NCBI GenBank assembly: GCA_035529895.1
Contig: DATKVV010000034.1
Coordinates: 62,001-126,000 of the forward strand
DNA: 64,000 nt
From: JAUWKC01 sp035529895
Lineage (GTDB): Bacteria > Planctomycetota > Phycisphaerae > Sedimentisphaerales > Anaerobacaceae
Direction of reading: 5' to 3'
How positions within the stretch are numbered: position 1 is the stretch's first letter; the number at the start of each line of letters is the position of its first letter. The notes beneath the pieces are model-generated. The model had not been told where the DNA came from, ran no database searches, and saw only the letters and a list, made by a program, of their open reading frames with translations. Shown piece by piece: positions 1 to 9,200 of the stretch. The position numbers were made by a program, and so were the translations under genes.

Positions 1-672
1 CCTGAGCCCGAAGCAATCGACAAGGCCGGAGCCGTCTATCTTGCCACACTCGAGCTGCTCAACAAATACAACACAGACAGCGTGACCATGAACTGTCTCG
101 GAGGATTCTCCGCGGGCAAGCTCCCGGCCTATCCCTGCCTCGGATTCATGCAGATTCTTAACGATGGCGGCCAGGGCGTGTGCGAGGCCCAGCCCGACGA
201 TACACTTAGCATGATGATGGCCAGGATTCTCACCGGCAGGCCCGCCTACGTCTCCGACCCGGCCCTCGACACCTCCAAGAACCAGATTGTCTATGCTCAC
301 TGCGTCGCGACGACCAGGCCCTTTGGCGCCAAGAGCAAGCTGAACAGATTTCGTATTCTCACCCTTCACAATCGCGACCCGCGCGGCGCCTGCGCCCAAT
401 CGTTCTTGCCGCCCGGCTATATGACAACCTCCTTTCGCACGAACGCAGAGCGTAAGCAAATGATTATCCATCAGGCCAAAGCGGTCGGCAACCTTGTCAG
501 CGAGTACGGCTGCCGTACAAAGTTGGTCGCCGAAGTCTGCGGTGACATAGGCAGGTTTTTCGATCAGTGGGACCGGTTCGGCTGGCATCGGGTTACCGTA
601 TACGGGGATGTCAAAGAGCCGTTGGCCGAGTTCGCCGCGGCGCTTGGCCTGGAGGTCATCGAAGAAGCATGA
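1..672 (+). CDS. Sugar isomerase-like protein (L-fucose/L-arabinose isomerase type), C-terminal part
   Basis: The reading frame is open from base 1, so the gene starts outside the window. An ATG at 82 is probably internal because the coding pattern continues upstream of it. The visible 223 residues resemble the C-terminal half of the L-fucose/L-arabinose isomerase superfamily: a Gly/Pro-rich stretch (MNCLGGFSAGKLPAYPCLGF), then an acidic EAQPDD segment, then a YAHCVATTRPFG segment whose His would fit a metal ligand. Such enzymes interconvert aldoses and ketoses in the cytoplasm. It lies 70 bp upstream of a sulfatase and its maturase, which suits breakdown of sulfated fucose- or arabinose-rich glycans. 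The family call comes from recognised motifs only; the substrate is unknown. Confidence 0.55.
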   Translation, partial: PEPEAIDKAGAVYLATLELLNKYNTDSVTMNCLGGFSAGKLPAYPCLGFMQILNDGGQGVCEAQPDDTLSMMMARILTGRPAYVSDPALDTSKNQIVYAHCVATTRPFGAKSKLNRFRILTLHNRDPRGACAQSFLPPGYMTTSFRTNAERKQMIIHQAKAVGNLVSEYGCRTKLVAEVCGDIGRFFDQWDRFGWHRVTVYGDVKEPLAEFAAALGLEVIEEA

Positions 673-742
673 TGTCTGCCGTGGAAAACATGTGCTGAGT
701 TGATACCGACGCAATAAGCAGGTACATTAGGAGTAATCTAAT

Positions 743-2359
743 ATGAATACACTTGGTTACAGACGACGCGATTTTCTAAAGGCCGTTGGTATTGGAGCGG
801 CATCGCTTGTTTTGGAGGGGTGTGGCGGCATATCGGGGCGGCTTGGAGGGCGGAGCGTGGGTAACAGAGCCAACATCGTTTTGATTATGGTTGATGATAT
901 GGGCTTTTCCGACCTCGGCTGCTACGGTTCGGAGATTCGAACGCCCAACTTGGACCGGTTGGCGGCGGGAGGTTTGCGCTTTACGCAATTCTACAACGCC
1001 GCCCGGTGTTGTCCGACACGTGCATCGCTTCTGACGGGACTATATCCGCATCAGGCCGGTATGGGAGCTATGACCAGCGAAAAGGGAGATATGAAACCCG
1101 CCGGCCCGTATCAGGGCTATCTGAACGACAGGTGTGTCACCATAGCCGAGGTGCTCAGGAAAGCGGGGTATACCACGCTTATGGCCGGCAAATGGCACGT
1201 AGGCGAGGAAAGGCCGCACTGGCCTGTCGACCGGGGTTTTGACCGGTACTACGGACTCGTCAGTGGAGCGGCGAACTACTTCGATATCACCAAGGGCAAA
1301 CGCGAAGGTGTGAGGCGCCGATTTGCGATCGACGACAAGCCGTACCTTCCACCGAAGGAAAACTTTTATATTACGGATGCATTCACCGAAAACGCGGTAA
1401 GCTTTCTGGAGCAGTACGGGCGGCAGGAGAAGCCCTTCTTCCTTTACGTTGCATACACAGCCCCGCACTGGCCCCTTCATGCCTTACCCGAGGACATCGC
1501 AAAATACAAGGGCAAATATCGCCAGGGCTGGGACGCCCTGCGCAAGGAAAGATATGCGCGAATGATTAAGATGGGAATAATCGAACCTAAGTGGCCGCTC
1601 ACGCCGCGCGACGAAGGCGCCGTGCCCTGGGACAGCGTAGAGGACAAGGAACTGATGGACCTGAAAATGGCTGTCTATGCCGCCCAGATTGACAGAATGG
1701 ACCAGGGCGTCGGAAAAATTCTGGCCAAGCTCCGCGAAATTGGCAAAGAGCAAAATACTCTGGTTCTTTTCTTGTCCGACAACGGCGGCTGCCACGAAAC
1801 GGGCCCGCTCGGTTTCGATAATCGCAAGAACGGCCTGCCCCCGGGCGGCGTCGATTCCTATATGAGCTACGGCCAATCCTGGGCGAACGCCAGCAACACC
1901 CCGTTCCGCCTGTTCAAGAAATTCACACACGAGGGCGGCATTTCCACGCCTCTTATCGCGTACTGGCCCGCCGTCATAAGAGAAAAAGGCAAGCTGACCA
2001 GTCAGGTCGGACACATAATTGATATAATGGCCACTTGTGTTGACGTGGCAGGGGGAGAGTATCCTAAATCATTCAATGACAAAGAGATTATTCCGCTGCA
2101 GGGCGAAAGCCTCCTGCCCGTCTTTCAGGGCAAGACGAGAAAAGGCCATGAGTATCTTTTCTGGGAGCATGAGAAGCACGAGGCCGTCCGACACGGCAAA
2201 TGGAAACTCGTCGCCGAGAAGCGCACCCAGTGGGAGTTGTATGACCTCGAGCAGGACCGCTCCGAGATGAACAATCTCATCGAAAAATACCCCCAACTCG
2301 CTCAGCGGCTCAGATTGAAGTATGAGCAGTGGGCGCAGAGCGTCGGAGTAAGAAGATAG
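743..2359 (+). CDS. Cys-type arylsulfatase, exported
   Basis: A 538-aa sulfatase of the alkaline-phosphatase superfamily that would hydrolyse sulfate esters, probably on polysaccharides. The N-terminus has a twin-arginine-like RRRDFLK followed by a hydrophobic stretch ending LEGC (residues 24-27), suggesting Tat export and possibly lipidation. The metal site starts at VDDMGFSDLGCYG (about 50-62). The active-site signature CCPTRASLLTG is at 89-99, with Cys89 the residue to be converted to formylglycine. Later KWHVG and LSDNGG segments fit the remaining metal and sulfate ligands. The C-terminal subdomain with LYDLEQDRSEMNNL is typical of the S1 family. It is followed after 7 bp by an anaerobic sulfatase maturase, strong context for the Cys-type mechanism. 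The exact substrate cannot be read from the sequence. Confidence 0.93.
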   Translation: MNTLGYRRRDFLKAVGIGAASLVLEGCGGISGRLGGRSVGNRANIVLIMVDDMGFSDLGCYGSEIRTPNLDRLAAGGLRFTQFYNAARCCPTRASLLTGLYPHQAGMGAMTSEKGDMKPAGPYQGYLNDRCVTIAEVLRKAGYTTLMAGKWHVGEERPHWPVDRGFDRYYGLVSGAANYFDITKGKREGVRRRFAIDDKPYLPPKENFYITDAFTENAVSFLEQYGRQEKPFFLYVAYTAPHWPLHALPEDIAKYKGKYRQGWDALRKERYARMIKMGIIEPKWPLTPRDEGAVPWDSVEDKELMDLKMAVYAAQIDRMDQGVGKILAKLREIGKEQNTLVLFLSDNGGCHETGPLGFDNRKNGLPPGGVDSYMSYGQSWANASNTPFRLFKKFTHEGGISTPLIAYWPAVIREKGKLTSQVGHIIDIMATCVDVAGGEYPKSFNDKEIIPLQGESLLPVFQGKTRKGHEYLFWEHEKHEAVRHGKWKLVAEKRTQWELYDLEQDRSEMNNLIEKYPQLAQRLRLKYEQWAQSVGVRR

Positions 2360-2366
2360 AGGAATA

Positions 2367-3503
2367 ATGCAGCCATTTACGTTGCTAATCAAACCATCCG
2401 GCTCCGACTGCAATCTCGACTGCAAATACTGCTTTTACAAGTGCCGCGCGCCCGAGCTCGGCCGGGGACGGCAGCGAATGAGCGACGAAGTCCTTGAAAA
2501 GCTCGTCAGGGACTATATGAAGCTGGGCTTCCCGGAGGCCGGTTTTGCATGGCAGGGGGGTGAGCCTACATTGATGGGCCTGGACTTTTATGAAAGAGCT
2601 GTAGAGCTGCAGAAACAACACGGCTCGGCGGGCCAGGTCGTAAGCAATGCCCTCCAGACCAATGCAATTTTACTCGACGATAAATGGTGCCGGTTTCTGC
2701 ATAACAATAAGTTTCTCGTCGGCATAAGCATCGATGGGCCCAAGGAGCTGCACGATTACTATCGCGTGGACCATTCCGGCGCCGGCAGCTACGACAGAGT
2801 TATGAGGGCGATTGAGAACTGCAGGCGCAACGAGGTCGAATTCAACCTGCTTGTCCTGCTCAACAACAAGAACGCCGGCCATCCGGATGAACTGTTTGAC
2901 TTCCTCATCGGCCTGGGCACCCGGTACATACAGTTCATCCCCTGCGTTGAAGCAGACCCGGCCACGGGCAACATCGCGGATTTCTCCGTGACCCCCGGGC
3001 AGTACGGCGAATTCCAGTGCAGAATATTCGACCGCTGGCGCGAGTATGGCCCCCGCAAGCTGAGCATTCGCGACTTTGACTCAATCCTCTCATTTTGCCT
3101 GACCGGCAGACACACCATTTGCACGTTCGACAAACAGTGCAGCCAGTATATCGTTGTTGAGTACACCGGCGACTGCTTTCCCTGTGACTTCTTCGTCGAG
3201 CCCAAATGGAAATTGGGTAACATATTCGAAACCCCCATCGAGGAGCTCGCCGCCTCCGAAAAGAAGCGCACCTTCGCCCGCGCCAAGCGGAATCTCTGCA
3301 ACAAGTGCCTGCTTTGCAGCCACCTGGCCCTCTGTCGCGGAGGCTGTATGAAAGACAAGACCGCGCCGGGCAAACGGTGGGACACGGAAAGCTATTTCTG
3401 CGAAAGCTACAAGCGGTTCTTCGATTACGCAATGCCCCGATTTATGCAGATTGCCGCGGATATAAGTGCCGACTCAAACGTCCAAAGGCGGCCCTTCGCG
3501 TGA
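2367..3503 (+). CDS. Anaerobic sulfatase-maturating enzyme (radical SAM, SPASM)
   Basis: This 378-aa radical SAM enzyme would oxidise the sulfatase active-site Cys to formylglycine without oxygen. The SAM-binding 4Fe-4S motif is CNLDCKYC (Cys15, Cys19, Cys22), followed by GGEPTL at 64-69. The C-terminal SPASM region supplies Cys252, 258, 270, 273, 311, 314, 317, 323 and 327 for two auxiliary clusters. Asp274 in CFPCDFF matches the proposed catalytic Asp position of anSMEs. Length is normal for the family. The start follows the sulfatase stop by 7 bp with AGAGGAAT just upstream, so the pair is almost certainly co-transcribed. It implies that formylglycine can be made under anoxic conditions. 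Confidence 0.93.
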   Translation: MQPFTLLIKPSGSDCNLDCKYCFYKCRAPELGRGRQRMSDEVLEKLVRDYMKLGFPEAGFAWQGGEPTLMGLDFYERAVELQKQHGSAGQVVSNALQTNAILLDDKWCRFLHNNKFLVGISIDGPKELHDYYRVDHSGAGSYDRVMRAIENCRRNEVEFNLLVLLNNKNAGHPDELFDFLIGLGTRYIQFIPCVEADPATGNIADFSVTPGQYGEFQCRIFDRWREYGPRKLSIRDFDSILSFCLTGRHTICTFDKQCSQYIVVEYTGDCFPCDFFVEPKWKLGNIFETPIEELAASEKKRTFARAKRNLCNKCLLCSHLALCRGGCMKDKTAPGKRWDTESYFCESYKRFFDYAMPRFMQIAADISADSNVQRRPFA

Positions 3504-3637
3504 CAGATTGGGAATTCGCCGGCATAATGAAAAAGCACAATTACCGCGGCTACGTCTCGCTCGAATTCGAAGGGAATGAAGACTGCAAAACCGCCATCCC
3601 CAAAAGCCTCGCCATGCTGCGCAGGGCCTTCGCTTAA
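3500..3637 (+). pseudogene. C-terminal remnant of a sugar-phosphate isomerase/epimerase (TIM barrel)
   Basis: Forty-five codons starting with a GTG that overlaps the TGA stop of the maturase gene (GTGA). The peptide contains YRGYVSLEFEGNED followed by KTAIPKSLAMLRRAF, which looks like the last strand and helix of the xylose-isomerase-like TIM-barrel sugar-phosphate isomerase/epimerase family. The other roughly 230 residues of the family are absent, because upstream sequence in this frame runs antisense-like through the maturase gene. It is most simply the tail of a deleted gene joined to the maturase. A very short translationally coupled peptide cannot be excluded. Confidence 0.5.
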
Positions 3638-3643
3638 CACCTG

Positions 3644-4483
3644 CTACGGTATTTCCCCATAGTTCTTGAAGTTGTACATCCAGTGGTCGGGGTTGTCCCA
3701 ATCGCTTGGCGGGGGCATTTGCGAAGGTATCGGCCAACCCCGATGCCACCAGAGATACCACAAGCCCTTGAGTCCAACCTTTCTGGCCGAGAAGTCCAGG
3801 AAGAGCACGTTCACCGCGCCGTTATGCCGGTTCACACAGAAATTCCTTATCTCGTTTTTGTTAGTGCCTCCGTAGTACGGCTCGCCGTCGTATGTGGGAG
3901 GCTCGTCGGAGGGCAGTGTGGTAGCACCGCCTGCGGCGCTGTCCACAAGTACGGGCGCCCTCTCGGCATTTTTAGCCCCAAGCGGGAAGAATCCCCAGAG
4001 CTTCCATGTGCCATCCGGGAGCTTCCCGGCCCGGACACTTGCCGTATTGCGGCTAATCCAGTAGTTATATCCGTAACTGAGCAGATAATGTTTACCCGGC
4101 GGAGGAACGCTCTCCCACGTAATTTCATCATAATCGTACCATTCCGCGCTGGCATTAAATTTTGCGCCCATTACGTATGGGTCAGACCACAGGGGACGCG
4201 ATGGTCTTGCGGCCTCCGGGCACAAGAGCAGCTTCTCATTCTTAAAGTACGGCCACAAATACGGCCACCAGCTCAGGTTCTGAGGTGTAAGGCTGCCGTT
4301 ATCAATCAAAAACGCGTGCCATGCGACACCCCATCGCTGGAGGTTCGAAAGGCAGACTGCTTCCTTGGCTTGCCTGCGTCCGCCGCTGCCGACCGCGCCC
4401 AGATTCGCCAGCACGAAAACCAGACAGCCGAAAGCAACTAAGAAGTCCCATTTCGTAAACTTCGGTTTAGGTTTATGGTTCAT
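3644..4483 (-). CDS. Pseudopilin-like protein, third tandem copy
   Basis: A 279-aa protein of the planctomycete family related to type II secretion pseudopilins. A short basic N-terminus with KFTKWDFLVAFGCLVFVLAN forms one membrane helix and is followed by the family signature RRQAKEAVCLSNLQRWG (about 37-53). The C-terminus has NRHNGAVNVLFLDFSARKVGLKGLW, a variant of the usual H-x-G-x-x-N-xx-F-x-D motif. The classic prepilin cleavage motif (G-F-T-L-I-E) is not present; FTKWDFL occupies its place. It is the last of three tandem paralogues on the minus strand, separated by 24-bp spacers. Function is unknown, though a surface or periplasmic structural role fits the fold. Confidence 0.75.
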   Translation of the reverse strand: MNHKPKPKFTKWDFLVAFGCLVFVLANLGAVGSGGRRQAKEAVCLSNLQRWGVAWHAFLIDNGSLTPQNLSWWPYLWPYFKNEKLLLCPEAARPSRPLWSDPYVMGAKFNASAEWYDYDEITWESVPPPGKHYLLSYGYNYWISRNTASVRAGKLPDGTWKLWGFFPLGAKNAERAPVLVDSAAGGATTLPSDEPPTYDGEPYYGGTNKNEIRNFCVNRHNGAVNVLFLDFSARKVGLKGLWYLWWHRGWPIPSQMPPPSDWDNPDHWMYNFKNYGEIP

Positions 4484-4507
4484 AATCTCGTATCCATCTC
4501 CCCGCTT

Positions 4508-5284
4508 TCAGTAGGTCTTAAAGTTGTACATCCATGCCGGCCAAGGCGGCGGCGGGTCGTTGTGCGGGTTCCAGTTGCGATGCCACCGCAGCTCCCACAG
4601 CTCCTTGAGTCCTATTTTCCTGGCCGCAAAATCCAGAAAAACCCCGTTTACAGCAGCATTGTGCCGGTTAAGACAGACATATCGCATCTCATTCAGGTTG
4701 GTGTCCGCCACCCAGTGCCCATCCCATAAGGGCGGCAGGTCCATGTGCCAGGGAGTAGCATTTTCGTAGGCGGCGCAATCAAGAATCATAGGCACGCAAG
4801 CCGCACCTCTGACGTTGGGGGTCCTCCACAGCAGCGCTCCGCCGTCCGTGTCGGTTCCTGAGGCACAAGGCTTGCTCAAGACCCAGGAGTTGATTCCATA
4901 GCTGCAGGGCAGATTTCCGAGAGGGTCGGCGAGCCCATTGCCGCGCCAGGCGCCAAAAGGATTGCGGGCGCCTTCCTGGTAAGGTTTCCTGGCCTCCGGA
5001 CATAGAAGCAATTCGTCGTTGCCATAGTATTTCTTTAACTCGGGCCTGCCGAGAGCGGCATTCTTGCCATAGCCCAGGTCTGCCATGAAGAGTCCGTTGC
5101 TGTCACCCGTGTACATCTTCATGACAAGCCCCCATTGGTGGAGGTTTGAAAGGCACACCATCTCTTTGGCTCGCCTCCGGCCGCTGGTGCCGACCGCGCC
5201 CAGATTCGCCAGCAGGAAAATCAGACAGCCCAAAGCAACCAAAACGTCCCATTTCGTAAACTTCGATTTAGGTTTATGTTTCAT
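4508..5284 (-). CDS. Pseudopilin-like protein, second tandem copy
   Basis: A 258-aa paralogue of its two neighbours. The N-terminal helix reads KFTKWDVLVALGCLIFLLAN, then RRRAKEMVCLSNLHQWG, and near the end NRHNAAVNGVFLDFAARKIGLKELW. The central 130 residues differ most between copies, as expected of variable outer faces on a common scaffold. The spacers on both sides are nearly identical in sequence (start codon region CATAATCTCGTATCCATC read on the plus strand), which shows that the copies arose by tandem duplication of gene plus spacer. It is probably co-transcribed with both flanking copies. Confidence 0.75.
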   Translation of the reverse strand: MKHKPKSKFTKWDVLVALGCLIFLLANLGAVGTSGRRRAKEMVCLSNLHQWGLVMKMYTGDSNGLFMADLGYGKNAALGRPELKKYYGNDELLLCPEARKPYQEGARNPFGAWRGNGLADPLGNLPCSYGINSWVLSKPCASGTDTDGGALLWRTPNVRGAACVPMILDCAAYENATPWHMDLPPLWDGHWVADTNLNEMRYVCLNRHNAAVNGVFLDFAARKIGLKELWELRWHRNWNPHNDPPPPWPAWMYNFKTY

Positions 5285-5308
5285 AATCTCGTATCCATCC
5301 GCCCGCTT

Positions 5309-6193
5309 TCAGTAGTTCTTAAAGCCGTACATCCAATGGTTGGGATTATTCCACGAGGTTGGCAGCGGGATTACGGTGGGGCAGCCCCAGCCCCGACACC
5401 ATTGCAGGAGCCACAACTGCTTAAGCCCGACCTTTCTCGCGGAGAAGTCGAGAAACACACTGTTTACCGCCCCGTTATACCGGTTCAGACAAAAATTCCT
5501 TATTTCGTTTATATTCATAGGCATCGCATAGTAAAGCTGACCGTCGTATTGGGGAGGCTGGTCGACCTCGGTGGGAGTACCGCCCCCGGCAGCATCCAGA
5601 ACCAGCGGCACATAACTGGCGTTTTTGATCGCCAAAGCGTTCACGTATCCCCAGCACCTTGGCCCGCCGTCCTCCGGCGTCGGCAGGTATGCGTACTCCC
5701 CGGTGGCGCACGGGCCTCGGACATTACTGGTGTTTTGAGTGCAGTAGTCGTTTTGACCGTAGCTGTTCAAGTACCACTTACCCGGGGGGGACACCTTCTC
5801 CCAAGTGATATCCCAGGAGTCGTACCAGCGCGCACTGGCGTTAAACTTTCCACCTGGGACTCCTTGTACGCCGGACTGCGGGGGTATTGACAGGCCCTGT
5901 CGTGGCCTGGCGGCCTCCGGGCATAAGAGTAGCTTTTCATTCTGGAAGTAGGGCCACAGCAGGTGGTCGTCTGTGCTGACCCACGAGGCCAGGCTATCCT
6001 GAAAACGGCCGTCCCGGTCGGTCAAAAACATCTTGTAGGCAATACCCAACTCGTGCAGATTGGACAGGCAAACCGCCTCCTTGGCGCGTCTGCGTCCGGT
6101 GCTGCCCACCGCGCCCAGATTCGCCAGCAGGAAAACGGCACAGCCAAGAACAATCAGAACATCTTTTTTCGTAAAGTCAGCTCTTGATTTCAT
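5309..6193 (-). CDS. Pseudopilin-like protein, first tandem copy
   Basis: A 294-aa protein, the first transcribed of the three tandem copies. Its N-terminus reads ADFTKKDVLIVLGCAVFLLAN and is followed by RRRAKEAVCLSNLHELG. The C-terminal motif is NRYNGAVNSVFLDFSARKVGLK, with Tyr where the sister copies have His. It starts only 10 bp downstream of the stop of the 1083-aa beta-helix protein gene, so the four genes may form one operon. The prepilin-peptidase motif is again degenerate, so the helix may remain as a permanent membrane anchor. Confidence 0.75.
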   Translation of the reverse strand: MKSRADFTKKDVLIVLGCAVFLLANLGAVGSTGRRRAKEAVCLSNLHELGIAYKMFLTDRDGRFQDSLASWVSTDDHLLWPYFQNEKLLLCPEAARPRQGLSIPPQSGVQGVPGGKFNASARWYDSWDITWEKVSPPGKWYLNSYGQNDYCTQNTSNVRGPCATGEYAYLPTPEDGGPRCWGYVNALAIKNASYVPLVLDAAGGGTPTEVDQPPQYDGQLYYAMPMNINEIRNFCLNRYNGAVNSVFLDFSARKVGLKQLWLLQWCRGWGCPTVIPLPTSWNNPNHWMYGFKNY

Positions 6194-6203
6194 AGTGCTT
6201 GCC

Positions 6204-9200
6204 TCAATATCCGTTTAGCCATTTATCCACCAGTATCGCGAGGTCCGCCCAATTAACCCATTGGTCCCTGTTCATGTCCGCGGTAAAAAAGAGGTATGAC
6301 CGGCTGCAATAGGGACTACGGCAGTCGGTACACTTTAGCCAGTTGGCTGCCATGAAACAGAAGTCGGTAAAATTCACTGCCCCATCGCCGTCCAGGTCTT
6401 CAGTCCCGTACCAGTAAAGGTCGGGGTCCTGCCCTTGACAGGCTTCGGTACTAATATACCACACCCTGTTGTTCTCATAGCTGATTAGAGCTGTGTTATC
6501 TACCGTATCGCCCACTACTACCGTGTTGTCAGCGGATATAACCGGGAAACCCGGCCAGTTGGCGCTGCCGAAACGGGCCAGCCTCTGACCGTTTGGTTTG
6601 ACCACATAAAGGTAGCCCTGCTCTGTGGCGGCGTAGATAAGACCGTCGCTGCCGACAGTCAAGGTAAAGCCGCTCCATGTTCCCAGCTTGCGTATCCATC
6701 TGATACTGCCGTTTGGGTCGACAGCCCGCAGGTACGGGTCGTCAAAGCTTGCATAAACTGTCCCGTCAGGCCCAATTGCCGGCTCAGAGAAGCCTGAGCT
6801 GCTCACATCGTTATAGTAGGCTTGGCGATAACAGCATTTTCCACAATAGGTGTCCCAGCGAACGCCCAAATGCGAGTTTGGTTCAAACCACGTTGAACAC
6901 TGGCTCGTATCAGAAAGATACGTTGACCAGATGATGCTGCCGGCGTTGGGTTCGTCAGGTTTGACGGCGTACAGATTCGCGTCGTACAGTAACGTCTGGT
7001 ATATAGTGCCGTCCGGCGCGATAACGGGCGAGGCAAAGGGCCACCCGCCCGATTGAAAATGGCAGACCCATTTTATGCTTCCGTCGTTCGGGTCAAGGGC
7101 GTAAAGGTTCGGGTCGTACAATCCGCTGATATAGACCGTGCCATCGGGCCCTACGGAAGGCGAGGCGAAAATCGCGCCGTCGAGCGTGCCGAAACCGGCC
7201 GTCTCGAAGGTCCACAGCTCGCTGCCGTCCCGGCCCAATGCGTAAAGTCTGCCGTCCTGCGAGCAGACGTATATTTTCCTGCCGTCCGGTGATATTGCGG
7301 GCGACGAATAAATGAAGCCGTCGGTCGAGTGGACCCATCGCAATCTGCCGCTAATGTCGATAGAGTAGAGTTTTCCGTTCCCAGCCCCCACGTACGCCGT
7401 GCCGTCAGGCCCTATGGTTGCCGAGCTGAGCAGCGGCGAATTCGCGTCGTAGCTCCATAACAGCACGCCGTTAGCGTCAAGCCTGTATAGCCTGCCGTCC
7501 GAGCACGGGACGTAGACCGTATCATTTGGGCCGATAGTGACGCTTGCTGATATTGCCCCGCCTGTCTCGAAAGACCATTTTACACAACCCAACTCCGGCC
7601 CATAGTTTTCGCTCAGCCCCTTGCGGTCGAAGTCGCCCCCCAGCGATTTCCACTTTGATGCGGCCGTGCGGTCGGGAGAATCGGGACGAACGGTGAAAAG
7701 TTCGCTTTCGATGCACACAACGTTCGCATCGGGGATGCTGGGAACGACTTTAAGCGTGCATTGATTGGAATCGACTATGTCGGGCAGACTGAGCATATAG
7801 CTGCCGGTGTCGGCTAAGCCGGTCTCGATGGTCTGCCAACCGCCGCTGGCGTCTTTACTGAACAGAACGTCCACCAGGCCGGATACCATAACGCTGTACC
7901 ATTGGATTTCGTGTATGCTGCCTGCGACCCACATTTCACCGCCCTTTGGCCGGGTCACGGCAATCGTGGGCATAAACAGCTCATCCGCTCCCATATCCAC
8001 GACCGCCCCCATAACCCGCGGCTCGCCGTCGATATCCACGCTGTCGGGTTCATACCACGCCGGGGCATTACCGGCGTTCACGCAGGGTGAGGCCTCTTGT
8101 ATATGCAGGTCGCCGTAGTCATCGTTGTCCCCGACGCCCCAGCCGTCTCCGCCGTCATAGGGGTCCCGCACAAACATCGGATTATCGTCAGTGTTGCCGT
8201 TGGCGTCGCCGCCGAACGGAATGTACCCATCGTCAGGATTATCATCCTGTATGCAACTGTAGGTTACATCCGGTATCGCACCGTCAATCTGGGCCGACTC
8301 GCCGATTCCGTTGGCGTCCGTGTTGGCCCAGAATATACAGTTGGTGAATTCCGGACCGCTGCGGGCGGCGTACAGACCCCCGCCGGCCGATGCCGCTACA
8401 TTACTGCTTAGCGTGCAGTTACCGATAAGAGGCGACCCAGACGCGCAGTAGATTCCGCCTCCGTTGACGGCTGACCAGTTGCCTGAGAGCGTGCAACTGG
8501 TCAAAGCCAGACCGCTCTGGCCGTAGTATACAGCGCCGCCGTTGGCCGCCGAGTTGCCGTTGAACTGACAGCGAATAACCTTTCCGCCGCCTTCGCTGTA
8601 TAAGCCCCCGCCGTCTTTGCTTGTGTGGTTGTTGACAAGCAGGCAGTTCTCGATTCTCGGCGTGCCCGCAGAACAAATCCCGCCGCCGTATCGTGCTGAA
8701 TTCCCGCTTAATGTGCAATTACCGACCTTGCTGTGGGCCGAGCAGAATATGGCGCCTCCGTCGTCTGCTGAGTTTTCGACGAAGCTGCAGTTGGTGATTG
8801 TCGGACTGCCTGAGCCGATGTTGCGGATGGCGCCTCCCCAATCCCAGGCCAAATTCCTGCTGAAATTGCAGTCGCTAATACTCGGCGCGCTATCCACATT
8901 GTCTATCGCGCCAGCGTCGTTTCCGACAGCGCGGTTTTGACTGAACGTGCAGCCTCTAATCATCGGGCTGCTCCTATAGTTACTCATTGCGCCCCCATTC
9001 TGGCTGGCCACGTTTCCCGTAATGAGGCAATTGTCAATTGTTGGGCTGCTCCCGCTGCATCGAATCGCGCCACCCTCGTCGGCATACCCGTTCGTAATAG
9101 TAAACCCGGCCAGGACGGAGTTTGCGTCTTCGGCGCTGTGAAAATAGAATGCGCGGTGAGGCCCTGCGGCGGAGCCGTTGCAGTCTATTACTGTAACAGA

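Noticed and set aside
3683..4441. 252-aa plus-strand ORF opposite the pseudopilin-like gene
   Set aside because: It is a shadow of the minus-strand gene, which has a signal helix, family motifs and two tandem paralogues.
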